Shown in pieces: positions 1 through 6,504 of a stretch of DNA of 11,976 nt. The notes beneath the pieces are model-generated. The model was not told the origin of the DNA, did not search any database, and saw only the letters and a program-made list of their open reading frames with translations. A program made the translations under genes and the position numbers. Positions within the stretch are counted from its first letter, which is position 1. Each line of letters starts with the position of its first letter. Source of the stretch: Planctomycetaceae bacterium UBA4732 (lineage in GTDB: Bacteria; Planctomycetota; Planctomycetia; Gemmatales; Gemmataceae); the NCBI GenBank assembly GCA_002404095.1, contig DHJA01000209.1, positions 1 through 11,976 of the forward strand, given 5' to 3'.

Positions 1-786
1 ATCCCCGGCGTCGTCGAGGACGTGACCGACATCGTTCTGAACATCAAGAGCCTGGTGGTCAAAAACGCCAGCGAAACGTTTAAGACCGTCCGCATTGAAC
101 GCCGCGAAAAGGGCGTCGTCAAGGCGGCGGACATTATCGCCGAGCAGGGCGTCGAAATCATCAACCCCGATCACATCATCGCCACGCTGACGGACGACGT
201 ACCGTTTGTGGTCGAGATGAAAGTCGAGAACGGCCGCGGCTACCGCATGGCCGAGGAGAACGTCGAAGAGGAGCGCGAAATCGGCGTCATCCCGATCGAT
301 TCGAGCTTCTCGCCGGTGGTGCGCGTCAAGTACGAGATCGAAGACGTCCGCGTCGGCCAGCGCACCAACTACGACAAGCTGGTGATGGAAATCTGGACGA
401 ACGGCACCGTGTCGCCGCAGATGGCCCTGGTGGAAGGGGCCAAGATCATGCGGAAACACCTTAACCCGTTCATCCAATACAGCGAGCCGGGGCCGGAGAT
501 CGGCGTTGAATCCACGCCGGACCTTGTGGTGGACGGCGGCCCGGTCGATCATGAGCTGGAACGCAAGCTGAACATGAGTCTGGCCGAGTTGGAATTGTCG
601 GTGCGGGCCACGAACTGTTTGGAATCGGAAGGAATTACGACGGTGCGCGACCTCGTGATTCGCACCGACGAAGAACTGCTGGAGGTCCGCAACTTCGGCG
701 AGACGACGCTCAAGGAAGTGAAGATCAAACTGGAAGAACGCAACATGCACCTGGGCATGAAACTGCCTTCTTCATTGCGACGCTGA
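1..786 (+). CDS. rpoA: DNA-directed RNA polymerase subunit alpha (5' truncated by window edge)
   Basis: Alpha subunit of RNA polymerase. Its N-terminal domain dimerises and nucleates assembly of beta and beta', and its C-terminal domain binds UP-element DNA and activators. The frame is open from base 1 ([11 protein letters not shown]..., matching the region just after the HEYST-type motif of other alpha subunits), so about 70 N-terminal residues lie upstream. The GTG at 22 is internal and not the start. Visible landmarks in local numbering are the assembly-domain segment around GRGY (residues 78-81), the acidic linker, and a helix-hairpin-helix alpha-CTD from about residue 190. The DNA-contact residues R202, N205, C206 and G233 (E. 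coli R265, N268, C269, G296) are kept. The E. coli K297-K298 pair reads E234-T235 here. It ends with TGA at 784-786, 54 nt before rplQ, the usual neighbour at the end of the alpha operon. Confidence 0.97.
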   Translation: MPGVVEDVTDIVLNIKSLVVKNASETFKTVRIERREKGVVKAADIIAEQGVEIINPDHIIATLTDDVPFVVEMKVENGRGYRMAEENVEEEREIGVIPIDSSFSPVVRVKYEIEDVRVGQRTNYDKLVMEIWTNGTVSPQMALVEGAKIMRKHLNPFIQYSEPGPEIGVESTPDLVVDGGPVDHELERKLNMSLAELELSVRATNCLESEGITTVRDLVIRTDEELLEVRNFGETTLKEVKIKLEERNMHLGMKLPSSLRR

Positions 787-793
787 AAATGTA

Positions 794-837
794 GTAGCCC
801 GTAGCTCCAGGCTACGGACTACGGACTACGGACTACT
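794..837. repeat. Hairpin plus 7-bp tandem repeat between rpoA and rplQ
   Basis: CCGTAGC (799-805) pairs with GCTACGG (811-817) around the loop TCCAG. After one mismatch the stem continues for four more pairs (794-797 with 819-822). The right arm runs into three perfect copies of CTACGGA (812-818, 819-825, 826-832) and a partial fourth (833-837). It starts 8 nt after the rpoA stop and ends 3 nt before the rplQ start, so it forms nearly the whole rplQ leader. No U-tract follows, so a strong intrinsic terminator is unlikely. Confidence 0.85.
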
Positions 838-840
838 GCC

Positions 841-1431
841 ATGAGACACTTAAAAGCCGGACGCAAACTGGGCCGTAACGCCACGCATCGCCTTGCGCTG
901 AAGCGAAATCTGGCGCTGGCGCTGTTCCGCCATGAGCGGATCATCACGACGGTCGAGAAGGCCAAGGAAGCGAGGCCGTTCATCGAAAAGCTCATTACTC
1001 TGGCCCGCAAAGGGACGTTGCACGCCCGCCGGCTAGTCATTGCTCGGCTGGGTACGCCATCCAAGGCGGAGGTTACGCCGCACGAAGACCCCGATAAGGC
1101 GGATACGCGAACGATCTTGACCAAGCTATTCAATGAGATCGGCCCACGCTTCGCCGCCCGGCCCGGCGGCTACACGCGCATCATCAAGCGGACCGAACGC
1201 CGCCTCGGCGACGGCGGCCACACGGCATTTCTGGAATTGCTGAAGGAAGGTGAGGTTAAGGTTCGCGCCAAGGCGCGCACGCCGGCGCCCGCCCCCGCGC
1301 CGCGCGTTGAAGTCGCACCGCCCGCCCCCGCGCCGGCGCCCGTGCCGGAAGCGACGAGCCAGACGCCGCCCGCCGCGCCCGCACCGGAAGCCACAGCGCC
1401 GGCCGCGCCTCAGACGCCGCCTGGCGCCTAG
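841..1431 (+). CDS. rplQ: 50S ribosomal protein L17 with Ala/Pro-rich C-terminal tail
   Basis: Large-subunit ribosomal protein L17. The start MRHLKAGRKLGRNATHR and the blocks LITLARKG, KLFNEIGPRFAARPGGYTRI and the closing TAFLELL are characteristic of the family. The protein has 196 residues against about 120-130 for most bacterial L17. Two parts account for the excess: a charged insert of roughly 20 residues at about 70-92 (GTPSKAEVTPHEDPDKADTR) before the KLFNE block, and a low-complexity tail from about residue 147 to 196 made almost entirely of Ala, Pro, Glu and Thr. The ATG at 841 is the only start that gives the conserved N terminus. No Shine-Dalgarno is visible, because the preceding bases belong to the CTACGGA repeat. 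It is presumably cotranscribed with rpoA, as is usual at the end of the alpha operon. Confidence 0.97.
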   Translation: MRHLKAGRKLGRNATHRLALKRNLALALFRHERIITTVEKAKEARPFIEKLITLARKGTLHARRLVIARLGTPSKAEVTPHEDPDKADTRTILTKLFNEIGPRFAARPGGYTRIIKRTERRLGDGGHTAFLELLKEGEVKVRAKARTPAPAPAPRVEVAPPAPAPAPVPEATSQTPPAAPAPEATAPAAPQTPPGA

Positions 1432-1467
1432 CGGTTAGGGTTCCGGCGCCCCACCATCCGACGCCTA

Positions 1468-1493
1468 AATCGGGAGAAGCCCGTTCGCCGATT
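1468..1493. other. Weak hairpin downstream of rplQ
   Basis: AATCGG (1468-1473) can pair with CCGATT (1488-1493). A competing CGGG/CCCG stem lies at 1471-1483. A pyrimidine-rich stretch (TTGTCTTTTCCTCC) follows at 1498. This could end the alpha-operon transcript, but the stem is short and the T-run is offset, so it is a weak candidate. The rest of the 156-nt gap shows only the candidate promoter and ribosome binding site listed separately. Confidence 0.25.
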
Positions 1494-1497
1494 CGCA

Positions 1498-1526
1498 TTG
1501 TCTTTTCCTCCCTCTCTGAGTATCAC
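1498..1526 (+). promoter_or_regulatory. Candidate sigma-70-type promoter for the gene at 1588
   Basis: TTGTCT (1498-1503, 4 of 6 to TTGACA) is separated by 17 nt from TATCAC (1521-1526, 4 of 6 to TATAAT). This would place transcription start near 1533 and leave a leader of about 55 nt. It is a consensus match only. Confidence 0.3.
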
Positions 1527-1574
1527 CCGCCTGCCCCCCGGCGTCCCAACGACGACCGAGGTTTCGGCGGTTCG

Positions 1575-1580
1575 AGGAGG
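1575..1580 (+). promoter_or_regulatory. Shine-Dalgarno that fixes the start at 1588
   Basis: AGGAGG lies 7 nt before the ATG at 1588. This favours that ATG over the in-frame upstream TTG at 1498, whose extra 30 residues would also place charged and proline-rich sequence ahead of the signal peptide. Confidence 0.8.
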
Positions 1581-1587
1581 AGAAGCG

Positions 1588-2916
1588 ATGTTTGCACGGC
1601 GAGTGTTTGTCGCGGCGGCGGTCCTGCTCGCCGCGGCGGCGGCGGCCCCCTGCCAAACCTACCTGTTGACGGAAACCGTGCAGACCGGCGACTGCTTCCA
1701 CCTCACGCTCGACATGAAACTGACCGGCGAGATCCACGTCCGCAAGGGCGACGCCGCCGCAAAACTTAAAGTGACGGCTATAGGCTCACACGAATATCCA
1801 GAGCGCGTGCTTGTGGTCAGCGACGGCGTCGCTCAGAAAACCGCCCGCATCTACGAAACAGCCAAGGCCGTCGTCACGGTGGGTGCCGACGCCACGGAAC
1901 GGACGCTGCGGCCGGAACGCCGTCTCGTCGTCGCCCAGCGCGACAAGGAGCAGCTGGTGGTCTACAGCACCGGCGGCGCGTTTACCCAGGAAGAGTTGGA
2001 ACTGGCGCACGACCATTTCGACACGCTAGCCCTGCCGGGGTTGCTGCCCGGCAAGGCGGTCGCGGTGGGCGATACGTGGAAGATCACCAATTCGATCACG
2101 CAGGCGGTATGCAACTTCGAGGGCGTCACCGAGCAGAAGCTGACGGGCAAGCTGGAGTCCGTCAAAGAGGATACGGCCGTCTTTTCGATCAGCGGGACCG
2201 CTAATGGCATCGATCAAGGCGCGATGGTCAAAATGGTCGTCGCGGCCACGGGGAAATTCGATCTCAAGGCGAAGCGCCTGACCTCGTTGGAATGGAAGCA
2301 GAACGACGACCGCGAACAAGGTCCGGTCAGCCCGGCCTCCACAGTGGAAGCGACGACAACGGTTGTCCGCAAGGTGATCGATCAACCGGCGTCATTGAGC
2401 GACGTGGCGCTGGTATCGGTGCCGAGCGAGGCGCCGCCGACCGGGCTGGTCCAGCTCGATTGCCACGACGCCAAGGGGCGTTTCTCGTTCCTCTACAACC
2501 GCGAATGGCAAATCACGTCGCAGACGAACGACCACGTCATCTTGCGGCTGATGGACAACGGCGATTTCGTAGCCCAAGCGACGGTTACGCCTTGGACGCC
2601 TGCGGAAAAAGGCATGCACTTGACGCCGGAGGCGTTCCGGGAGGCAATGGACAACACGCCGGGTTGGTCACCGGAAAAGGAACTGCAAGCCGGCGAGGCG
2701 CCCGCGCCGGAAGGCCGTTGGATCTACCGGATTTCGATGGTCGGCAAGATGGACGACGTGGCGGTGTTGCAGAATTTCTATCTCGTGGCGGCGCCCGGCG
2801 GCGAACAGATGGTCGTGGCCGTGACGTTGACGCCTAAACAGGCCGAGAAACTCGGCGCGCGCGACCTGGCACTCGTCGGCGGCATTGACCTGCCGGCTAC
2901 TGTCGAAAAGAAGTAA
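1588..2916 (+). CDS. Exported protein of unknown function, two-domain
   Basis: I do not recognise a named family. The 442-residue product opens with a signal peptide (MFARR, then a very Ala/Val-rich core, predicted cleavage near AAPCQ). The Cys is preceded by Pro, which makes a lipobox unlikely. Residues about 25-270 are beta-rich and alternate polar and hydrophobic residues, with no catalytic motif (TLDMKLTGEIHV, TGKLESVKEDTAVFSISG, ATGKFDLKAKRL). This suggests an all-beta, LolA-like or otherwise ligand-binding fold, by inference only. After a linker, residues about 286-442 (RFSFLYNREWQITS, then FVAQATVTPW and LQNFYLVAAPGGEQMVVAVTLTP) resemble the layout of PsbP/DUF1795-like domains, again a weak inference. 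The start follows a strong Shine-Dalgarno. The stop is followed by the duplicated TTTAGCCGCG motif and a long hairpin. It is probably its own transcription unit after rplQ. Confidence 0.85.
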   Translation: MFARRVFVAAAVLLAAAAAAPCQTYLLTETVQTGDCFHLTLDMKLTGEIHVRKGDAAAKLKVTAIGSHEYPERVLVVSDGVAQKTARIYETAKAVVTVGADATERTLRPERRLVVAQRDKEQLVVYSTGGAFTQEELELAHDHFDTLALPGLLPGKAVAVGDTWKITNSITQAVCNFEGVTEQKLTGKLESVKEDTAVFSISGTANGIDQGAMVKMVVAATGKFDLKAKRLTSLEWKQNDDREQGPVSPASTVEATTTVVRKVIDQPASLSDVALVSVPSEAPPTGLVQLDCHDAKGRFSFLYNREWQITSQTNDHVILRLMDNGDFVAQATVTPWTPAEKGMHLTPEAFREAMDNTPGWSPEKELQAGEAPAPEGRWIYRISMVGKMDDVAVLQNFYLVAAPGGEQMVVAVTLTPKQAEKLGARDLALVGGIDLPATVEKK

Positions 2917-2924
2917 CGCAGCAG

Positions 2925-3011
2925 CTTTGTTTAGCCGCGCCTTCGTTTAGCCGCGACCCGAAGGGGAGCGCGTGGGAGACGCGCTCCCCTTCGGGTCGCG
3001 GCTAAACGAAG
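2925..3011. repeat. 33-bp perfect inverted repeat with flanking 16-bp direct repeat
   Basis: The left arm 2941-2973 and right arm 2979-3011 are perfectly complementary over 33 bp around a 5-nt loop (GGGAG). The arms contain TTTAGCCGCGACCCGAAGGG. Immediately before, 2925-2940 repeats the first 16 bases of the left arm with 14 of 16 matches, a direct tandem duplication. The element begins 8 nt (direct repeat) or 24 nt (hairpin) after the upstream stop. No T-run follows on either strand, so it is not a textbook intrinsic terminator, although a stem this long would be very stable in RNA. Confidence 0.95.
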
Positions 3012-3029
3012 ACCCCGCTCCAAAATCGG

Positions 3030-3058
3030 TTGCACTACCCTTCGCGATCCTCTATCCT
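3030..3058 (+). promoter_or_regulatory. Candidate promoter for the heme-domain dehydrogenase
   Basis: TTGCAC (3030-3035) and TATCCT (3053-3058) are spaced by 17 nt, giving a start near 3065 and a leader of about 37 nt. It lies just downstream of the long hairpin. The hexamer matches are modest (3 of 6 and 4 of 6). Confidence 0.3.
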
Positions 3059-3101
3059 CTTCTACGAAGCTCTACCACCGCGATTTTTCCCCGAGGGACC
3101 G

Positions 3102-6100
3102 ATGCGCCGTGCCATCCTCTCCGCGTCCGCGTTGACGTTGCCGCTCTTGCTGATTTCCGCCTTCGGCCTTGGCGCCGCGCCGAATCCGAACATCGTCGAA
3201 GCCGACCCGCGCACTCCCGCCGACGAAGCCAAGTCGTTTCACCTGCCGCCTGGCTTCGAGATTCAACTGGTCGCCTCCGATCCCGACATTCATAAGCCGC
3301 TAAATCTTGAGTTCGACGACCGCGGCCGCCTTTGGGTCAGTGAAACCGTCGAGTACCCTTTTCCCCTCGGCGCCGACGGCAAACTCAAAGGCCAGGACGC
3401 CGTCAAAATCCTCGAAGACTTCGGCCCCGACGGCCGGGCGCGCAAGATCACCACCTTCGCCGACAAGCTCGACATCCCCATTGGCGTGCTGCCGCTCCTA
3501 ACGACGAAGCCGCAGGACGCCTTGATCTACAGCATCCCCAACATTTGGCGCATGCGCGACGCGGACGGCGACGGCAAAGCCGACGAACGCACTCCCTTAT
3601 ATACTAAATACGGCTTCAAAGACACTCACGGCATGACCAATAATTTCACCTGGGGCTTCGACGGCTGGGTCTACGCCTGTCACGGCTTTTCCAACGAGTC
3701 CACGGTCAAGGGCGGCGACGAGCGCAATATCACCATGCAATCGGGCAACGTCTACCGCCTGCGCCCCGACGGCTCGCACCTCGAGTATTTCCTTCACGGC
3801 GAAGTAAACCCGTTCGGCCTGGCCTTCGACCCGCTGGGCAATCTGTATACCTGCGATTGTGAAACCAAGCCGATCTGGCAGCTGTTGCGCGGTGGATATT
3901 ACCCCAGCTTTGGCAAGCCGGACGACGGCCTCGGCTTCGCCCCGACCATGATCGAGCGCTACACCGACTCCAGCGCCATCGCCGGCGTCGCCTTCTACGC
4001 GGCCGACAGCTTCCCGGCGGCTCATCGCGACAGCGCCTATGTCGGCGACGTCGTGACCAACCGCGTCAACGAATTCCGCCTGACGTGGCATGGCTCGACG
4101 CCGCACGCCGTCAAGCAGGACTTCCTGCTCAGCGACGACCGTTGGTTTCGGCCCGTGCATGTCAAGCTGGGGCCGGACGGCGCCTTGTACATCGCCGATT
4201 TTTATAATCGCATTATCGGCCATTACGAAGTGCCGCTCGACCACCCCGGCCGCGATCATGAGCGCGGCCGGATTTGGCGCATCGTCTATCGCGGGCCGGA
4301 CGGTAAGGGGCCGACCCAGTTGGCTCCGCGCGCCGACTGGACCACGGCCCCCGTCGATGAGCTGTTGAAAGACCTTGGGCATCCGAACCTAGCCGTGCGC
4401 ATCAAGGCGACTAATGAGCTGGCGGCGCGCGGCGGCAAGGATGCGGTTGCCGCCGTGTTGGGGGTGATGAACCGCACGGATAAGCCGGAGGCCGGCGATA
4501 TATGGCGGCGGATGCACGGTCTCTATGTGTTGGAGCGCGTCGGCGCCCTCGACGACGCAACGCTGGGCGCGGCGGCGAAGGACAAAGAGTTCGGCGTCCG
4601 CGTCCACGCTCAGCGGATTCTGTCCGAGCGCGCCAAATGGACCGACGAGCTACATGCTTTGGCGTTGGCGGGCCTGAAGGACGCCGATGCGAACGTGCAG
4701 AGAGCCGCCGCCGATGCGGTGGGCCGTCATCCGGCAGCGGACAACCTCCGTCCGCTGCTCGACCTGTACGAGGCGGCGCCTGCCGAGGATACGCACTTGC
4801 TTTACGTCGTCCGCATGGCCCTGCGCGACCAATTGTTGCCGGCCAATGTCTGGAATGCTATTCCGTTGAAAGTTTGGACGGAGCGCGACGCCCGCGCCAT
4901 AGCGGACGTATCGCTCGGCGCCCCTACGCCGGAGGCCGCGGCGTTCCTGCTGAAGCACTTGGGACAAGACCCGCAGCGCCGCGATTTCCTCACCAGAGCG
5001 GTCCATCACATCGCCCGCTACGGTTCGCCGGACGTGGCGAAGACCGTCACGGCCTTCGCCCGGGGACAGCATCCGGCGGATTTCGGTCTGCAATTCGAGC
5101 TGTTCCAGGCCGTGCGCAACGGCGGGCAAGAACGCGGCGCGGCGCTCGATGACGCCGCCCGCGCCTGGGCCGACGACCTGACGAACAAACTGCTGGCGTC
5201 GAAATCACCGCAGGAGGTCAAGTCCGGCACGGAGTTGGTGGCAGCGCTGAAAATGGAGAGTCAGGAGAGTAAAGTTGTTGACGTTGCGACGAATAAGGCG
5301 ATCCCGCGCGAGGGCCGCGAGGCCGCCATGGCCGCACTGACGGCGCTCAACGCCGGTCGCAACGCCGGCGTGCTGGGTAAGGTGCTGACCGACGCGGACA
5401 ACGCCATCGAGTTGCGCGAAGGGGCCGCAAAGTTGTTGGCTCAGGCCAATCAGCCGGAGACGCAGGCGCAGCTCTTGCAAGCGCTGCCGGCCGCGCCGGC
5501 CCGCTTGCAGACGGCCATCGCCGCCGGCCTGGCGGGCAGCCCCGCCGGCGCCGCCAAATTGCTCGACGCGGTGGAGGCCGGCAAGGCGTCGGCCCGGCTC
5601 CTGCAAGAGCGGGCCGTCGAGGCGCCGCTAACGGCAAGCAACATTCCAGATGTGAAAAATCGCTTGGCGAAGCTGACGAAGGGATTGCCGCCGGCCGACC
5701 AGAAGATTCAGGAGCTGATTGCCGCCCGCCACAAGAGTTTCCAGGAGGCGAAGGCGGACGCGGAAGCCGGCGCCAAGGTGTTTGAGAAAAACTGCGCCAT
5801 CTGCCACACGATCGCCAACAAGGGCGCCAAGGTCGGACCGCAGTTGGACGGCGTCGGCATTCGCGGCTTGGACCGGCTGCTAGAGGACGTACTGGACCCG
5901 AATCGCAACGTCGATCAGGCGTTCCGCATGACGATTTTGAATCTCACTGACGGCAAAGTGGTGCGTGGCCTGCTGCTGCGCCAAGTGGGCGCAGTGCTGG
6001 TGATGGCCGACGACAAGGGTAAGGAGGTGCGCGTCCCCATAGCGGACGTGGACGAACGGAGTACGTCGCAGCAGTCGCCGATGCCGGCCACGTTCGCGGA

Positions 6101-6185
6101 ACAGGTTTCGCAAGCCGACTTCCACAATTTGATGGCGTTTCTTCTGAAACAAACCGCCGCGCCCGCGACGAAACCGCCGGGATAA
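3102..6185 (+). CDS. Exported PVC-type dehydrogenase with HEAT repeats and C-terminal cytochrome c-like domain
   Basis: This is a 1027-residue member of the Pirellula/Verrucomicrobium membrane-bound dehydrogenase group (TIGR02604-like N terminus, TIGR02603-like heme-binding C terminus). A signal peptide (MRRAILS, hydrophobic core, GLGAAP) is followed by a beta-propeller at about 40-415, with family signatures GRLWVSE (75-81), GWVYACHG near 189-195, NPFGLAFD, and DFYNR (366-370) followed by GHYEVPLDHPGRDHERGRIWR. Cys193, Cys251 and Cys253 may form a disulfide or metal site. Residues about 418-870 are alpha-helical HEAT-type repeats. The C-terminal domain has the heme motif CAICH (898-902), with Met994 in SPMP as a plausible distal ligand. 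The enzyme probably oxidises a sugar-like or alcohol substrate and passes electrons to its heme, but the substrate is unknown. The ATG at 3102 is preferred over an in-frame TTG at 3030, because it starts the signal peptide directly. A GAGGGA lies just 3 nt upstream. Confidence 0.94.
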   Translation: MRRAILSASALTLPLLLISAFGLGAAPNPNIVEADPRTPADEAKSFHLPPGFEIQLVASDPDIHKPLNLEFDDRGRLWVSETVEYPFPLGADGKLKGQDAVKILEDFGPDGRARKITTFADKLDIPIGVLPLLTTKPQDALIYSIPNIWRMRDADGDGKADERTPLYTKYGFKDTHGMTNNFTWGFDGWVYACHGFSNESTVKGGDERNITMQSGNVYRLRPDGSHLEYFLHGEVNPFGLAFDPLGNLYTCDCETKPIWQLLRGGYYPSFGKPDDGLGFAPTMIERYTDSSAIAGVAFYAADSFPAAHRDSAYVGDVVTNRVNEFRLTWHGSTPHAVKQDFLLSDDRWFRPVHVKLGPDGALYIADFYNRIIGHYEVPLDHPGRDHERGRIWRIVYRGPDGKGPTQLAPRADWTTAPVDELLKDLGHPNLAVRIKATNELAARGGKDAVAAVLGVMNRTDKPEAGDIWRRMHGLYVLERVGALDDATLGAAAKDKEFGVRVHAQRILSERAKWTDELHALALAGLKDADANVQRAAADAVGRHPAADNLRPLLDLYEAAPAEDTHLLYVVRMALRDQLLPANVWNAIPLKVWTERDARAIADVSLGAPTPEAAAFLLKHLGQDPQRRDFLTRAVHHIARYGSPDVAKTVTAFARGQHPADFGLQFELFQAVRNGGQERGAALDDAARAWADDLTNKLLASKSPQEVKSGTELVAALKMESQESKVVDVATNKAIPREGREAAMAALTALNAGRNAGVLGKVLTDADNAIELREGAAKLLAQANQPETQAQLLQALPAAPARLQTAIAAGLAGSPAGAAKLLDAVEAGKASARLLQERAVEAPLTASNIPDVKNRLAKLTKGLPPADQKIQELIAARHKSFQEAKADAEAGAKVFEKNCAICHTIANKGAKVGPQLDGVGIRGLDRLLEDVLDPNRNVDQAFRMTILNLTDGKVVRGLLLRQVGAVLVMADDKGKEVRVPIADVDERSTSQQSPMPATFAEQVSQADFHNLMAFLLKQTAAPATKPPG

Positions 6186-6197
6186 TGAACTTTTAGA

Positions 6198-6345
6198 CTC
6201 TCCGGAAAAACCATCCGCAGATTACACAGATTTACGCAGATAAGAAGGAAAAAGGGTTCAGGATTGCCGGATAACAGCGCAGTTTTCCTCTCTTATTTCT
6301 TATCTGTGTAAATCTGTGTAATCTGCGGATATTCTTTCCGGAGAG
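6198..6345. repeat. Long imperfect inverted repeat (46 bp arms) after the dehydrogenase gene
   Basis: The arms 6198-6243 and 6300-6345 match at 42 of 46 positions and extend by three more pairs inward. The spacer of about 50 nt can pair further (GGAAAA at 6247 with TTTTCC at 6283). The outer parts carry CTCTCCGG, and the inner parts are built from about 10-bp units: TATCTGTGTA and AATCTGTGTA (6301-6320), then ATCTGCGGAT. The composition is visibly more AT-rich than the flanking genes. It begins 12 nt after the upstream stop, and only a short CCTTT follows the right arm. It fills about half of the 319-nt gap. Confidence 0.95.
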
Positions 6346-6504
6346 CCTTTGAGAACGCGAGCCAGTCCCTTACCGCGAACCGCCGCCGTCCCCACCATGC
6401 ACCCCGCGCAAACGGTGTGGATCGAGCAGGTTCTACGCGATGCTGGTATACTGGAATCACCTGCTATTTGACCGCCCTCCTGCCTTCGCCTTACGAGAAT
6501 CCTT
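6346..6504 (+). other. Non-coding remainder of the gap before the PPC-protein gene
   Basis: This holds GC-rich sequence with no convincing gene on either strand. The only signal seen is the extended -10 promoter candidate at 6444-6452. Confidence 0.5.
6444..6452 (+). promoter_or_regulatory. Candidate extended -10 promoter for the PPC-domain gene
   Basis: TGGTATACT fits the extended -10 pattern TGnTATAAT with 5 of 6 hexamer matches. No convincing -35 hexamer lies 16-18 nt upstream, which extended -10 promoters can tolerate. The expected start near 6459 leaves a leader of about 46 nt before the ATG at 6505. Confidence 0.4.

Noticed and set aside
812..837. CRISPR-like array
   Set aside because: The units are 7 bp and contiguous with no spacers. 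This is a simple tandem repeat joined to a hairpin.
1498..1587. In-frame TTG extension of the exported protein at 1588
   Set aside because: The ATG at 1588 has AGGAGG with a 7-nt spacer and begins a classic signal peptide. The extension would bury it and overlaps a candidate promoter.
1609..1660. Lipoprotein signal for the 1588 gene
   Set aside because: The Cys in AAPCQ has Pro at -1, which does not fit the lipobox, so ordinary signal peptidase I export is preferred.
2941..3011. Canonical intrinsic terminator
   Set aside because: The stem is very stable but no T-run follows on either strand, so it is listed as a repeat rather than as a terminator.
3030..3101. In-frame TTG start for the dehydrogenase
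   Set aside because: It would add 24 residues before the signal peptide and overlaps the candidate -35/-10 elements. The ATG at 3102 starts the signal peptide directly.
3597..4382. 261-codon open frame on the minus strand
   Set aside because: It lies wholly opposite the conserved propeller of the dehydrogenase, has no family features and arises from GC-rich codon bias.
4502..5152. 216-codon open frame on the plus strand
   Set aside because: It is an alternative frame within the HEAT region of the dehydrogenase. It is Arg/Gly-rich and low-complexity, typical of a frame shadow.
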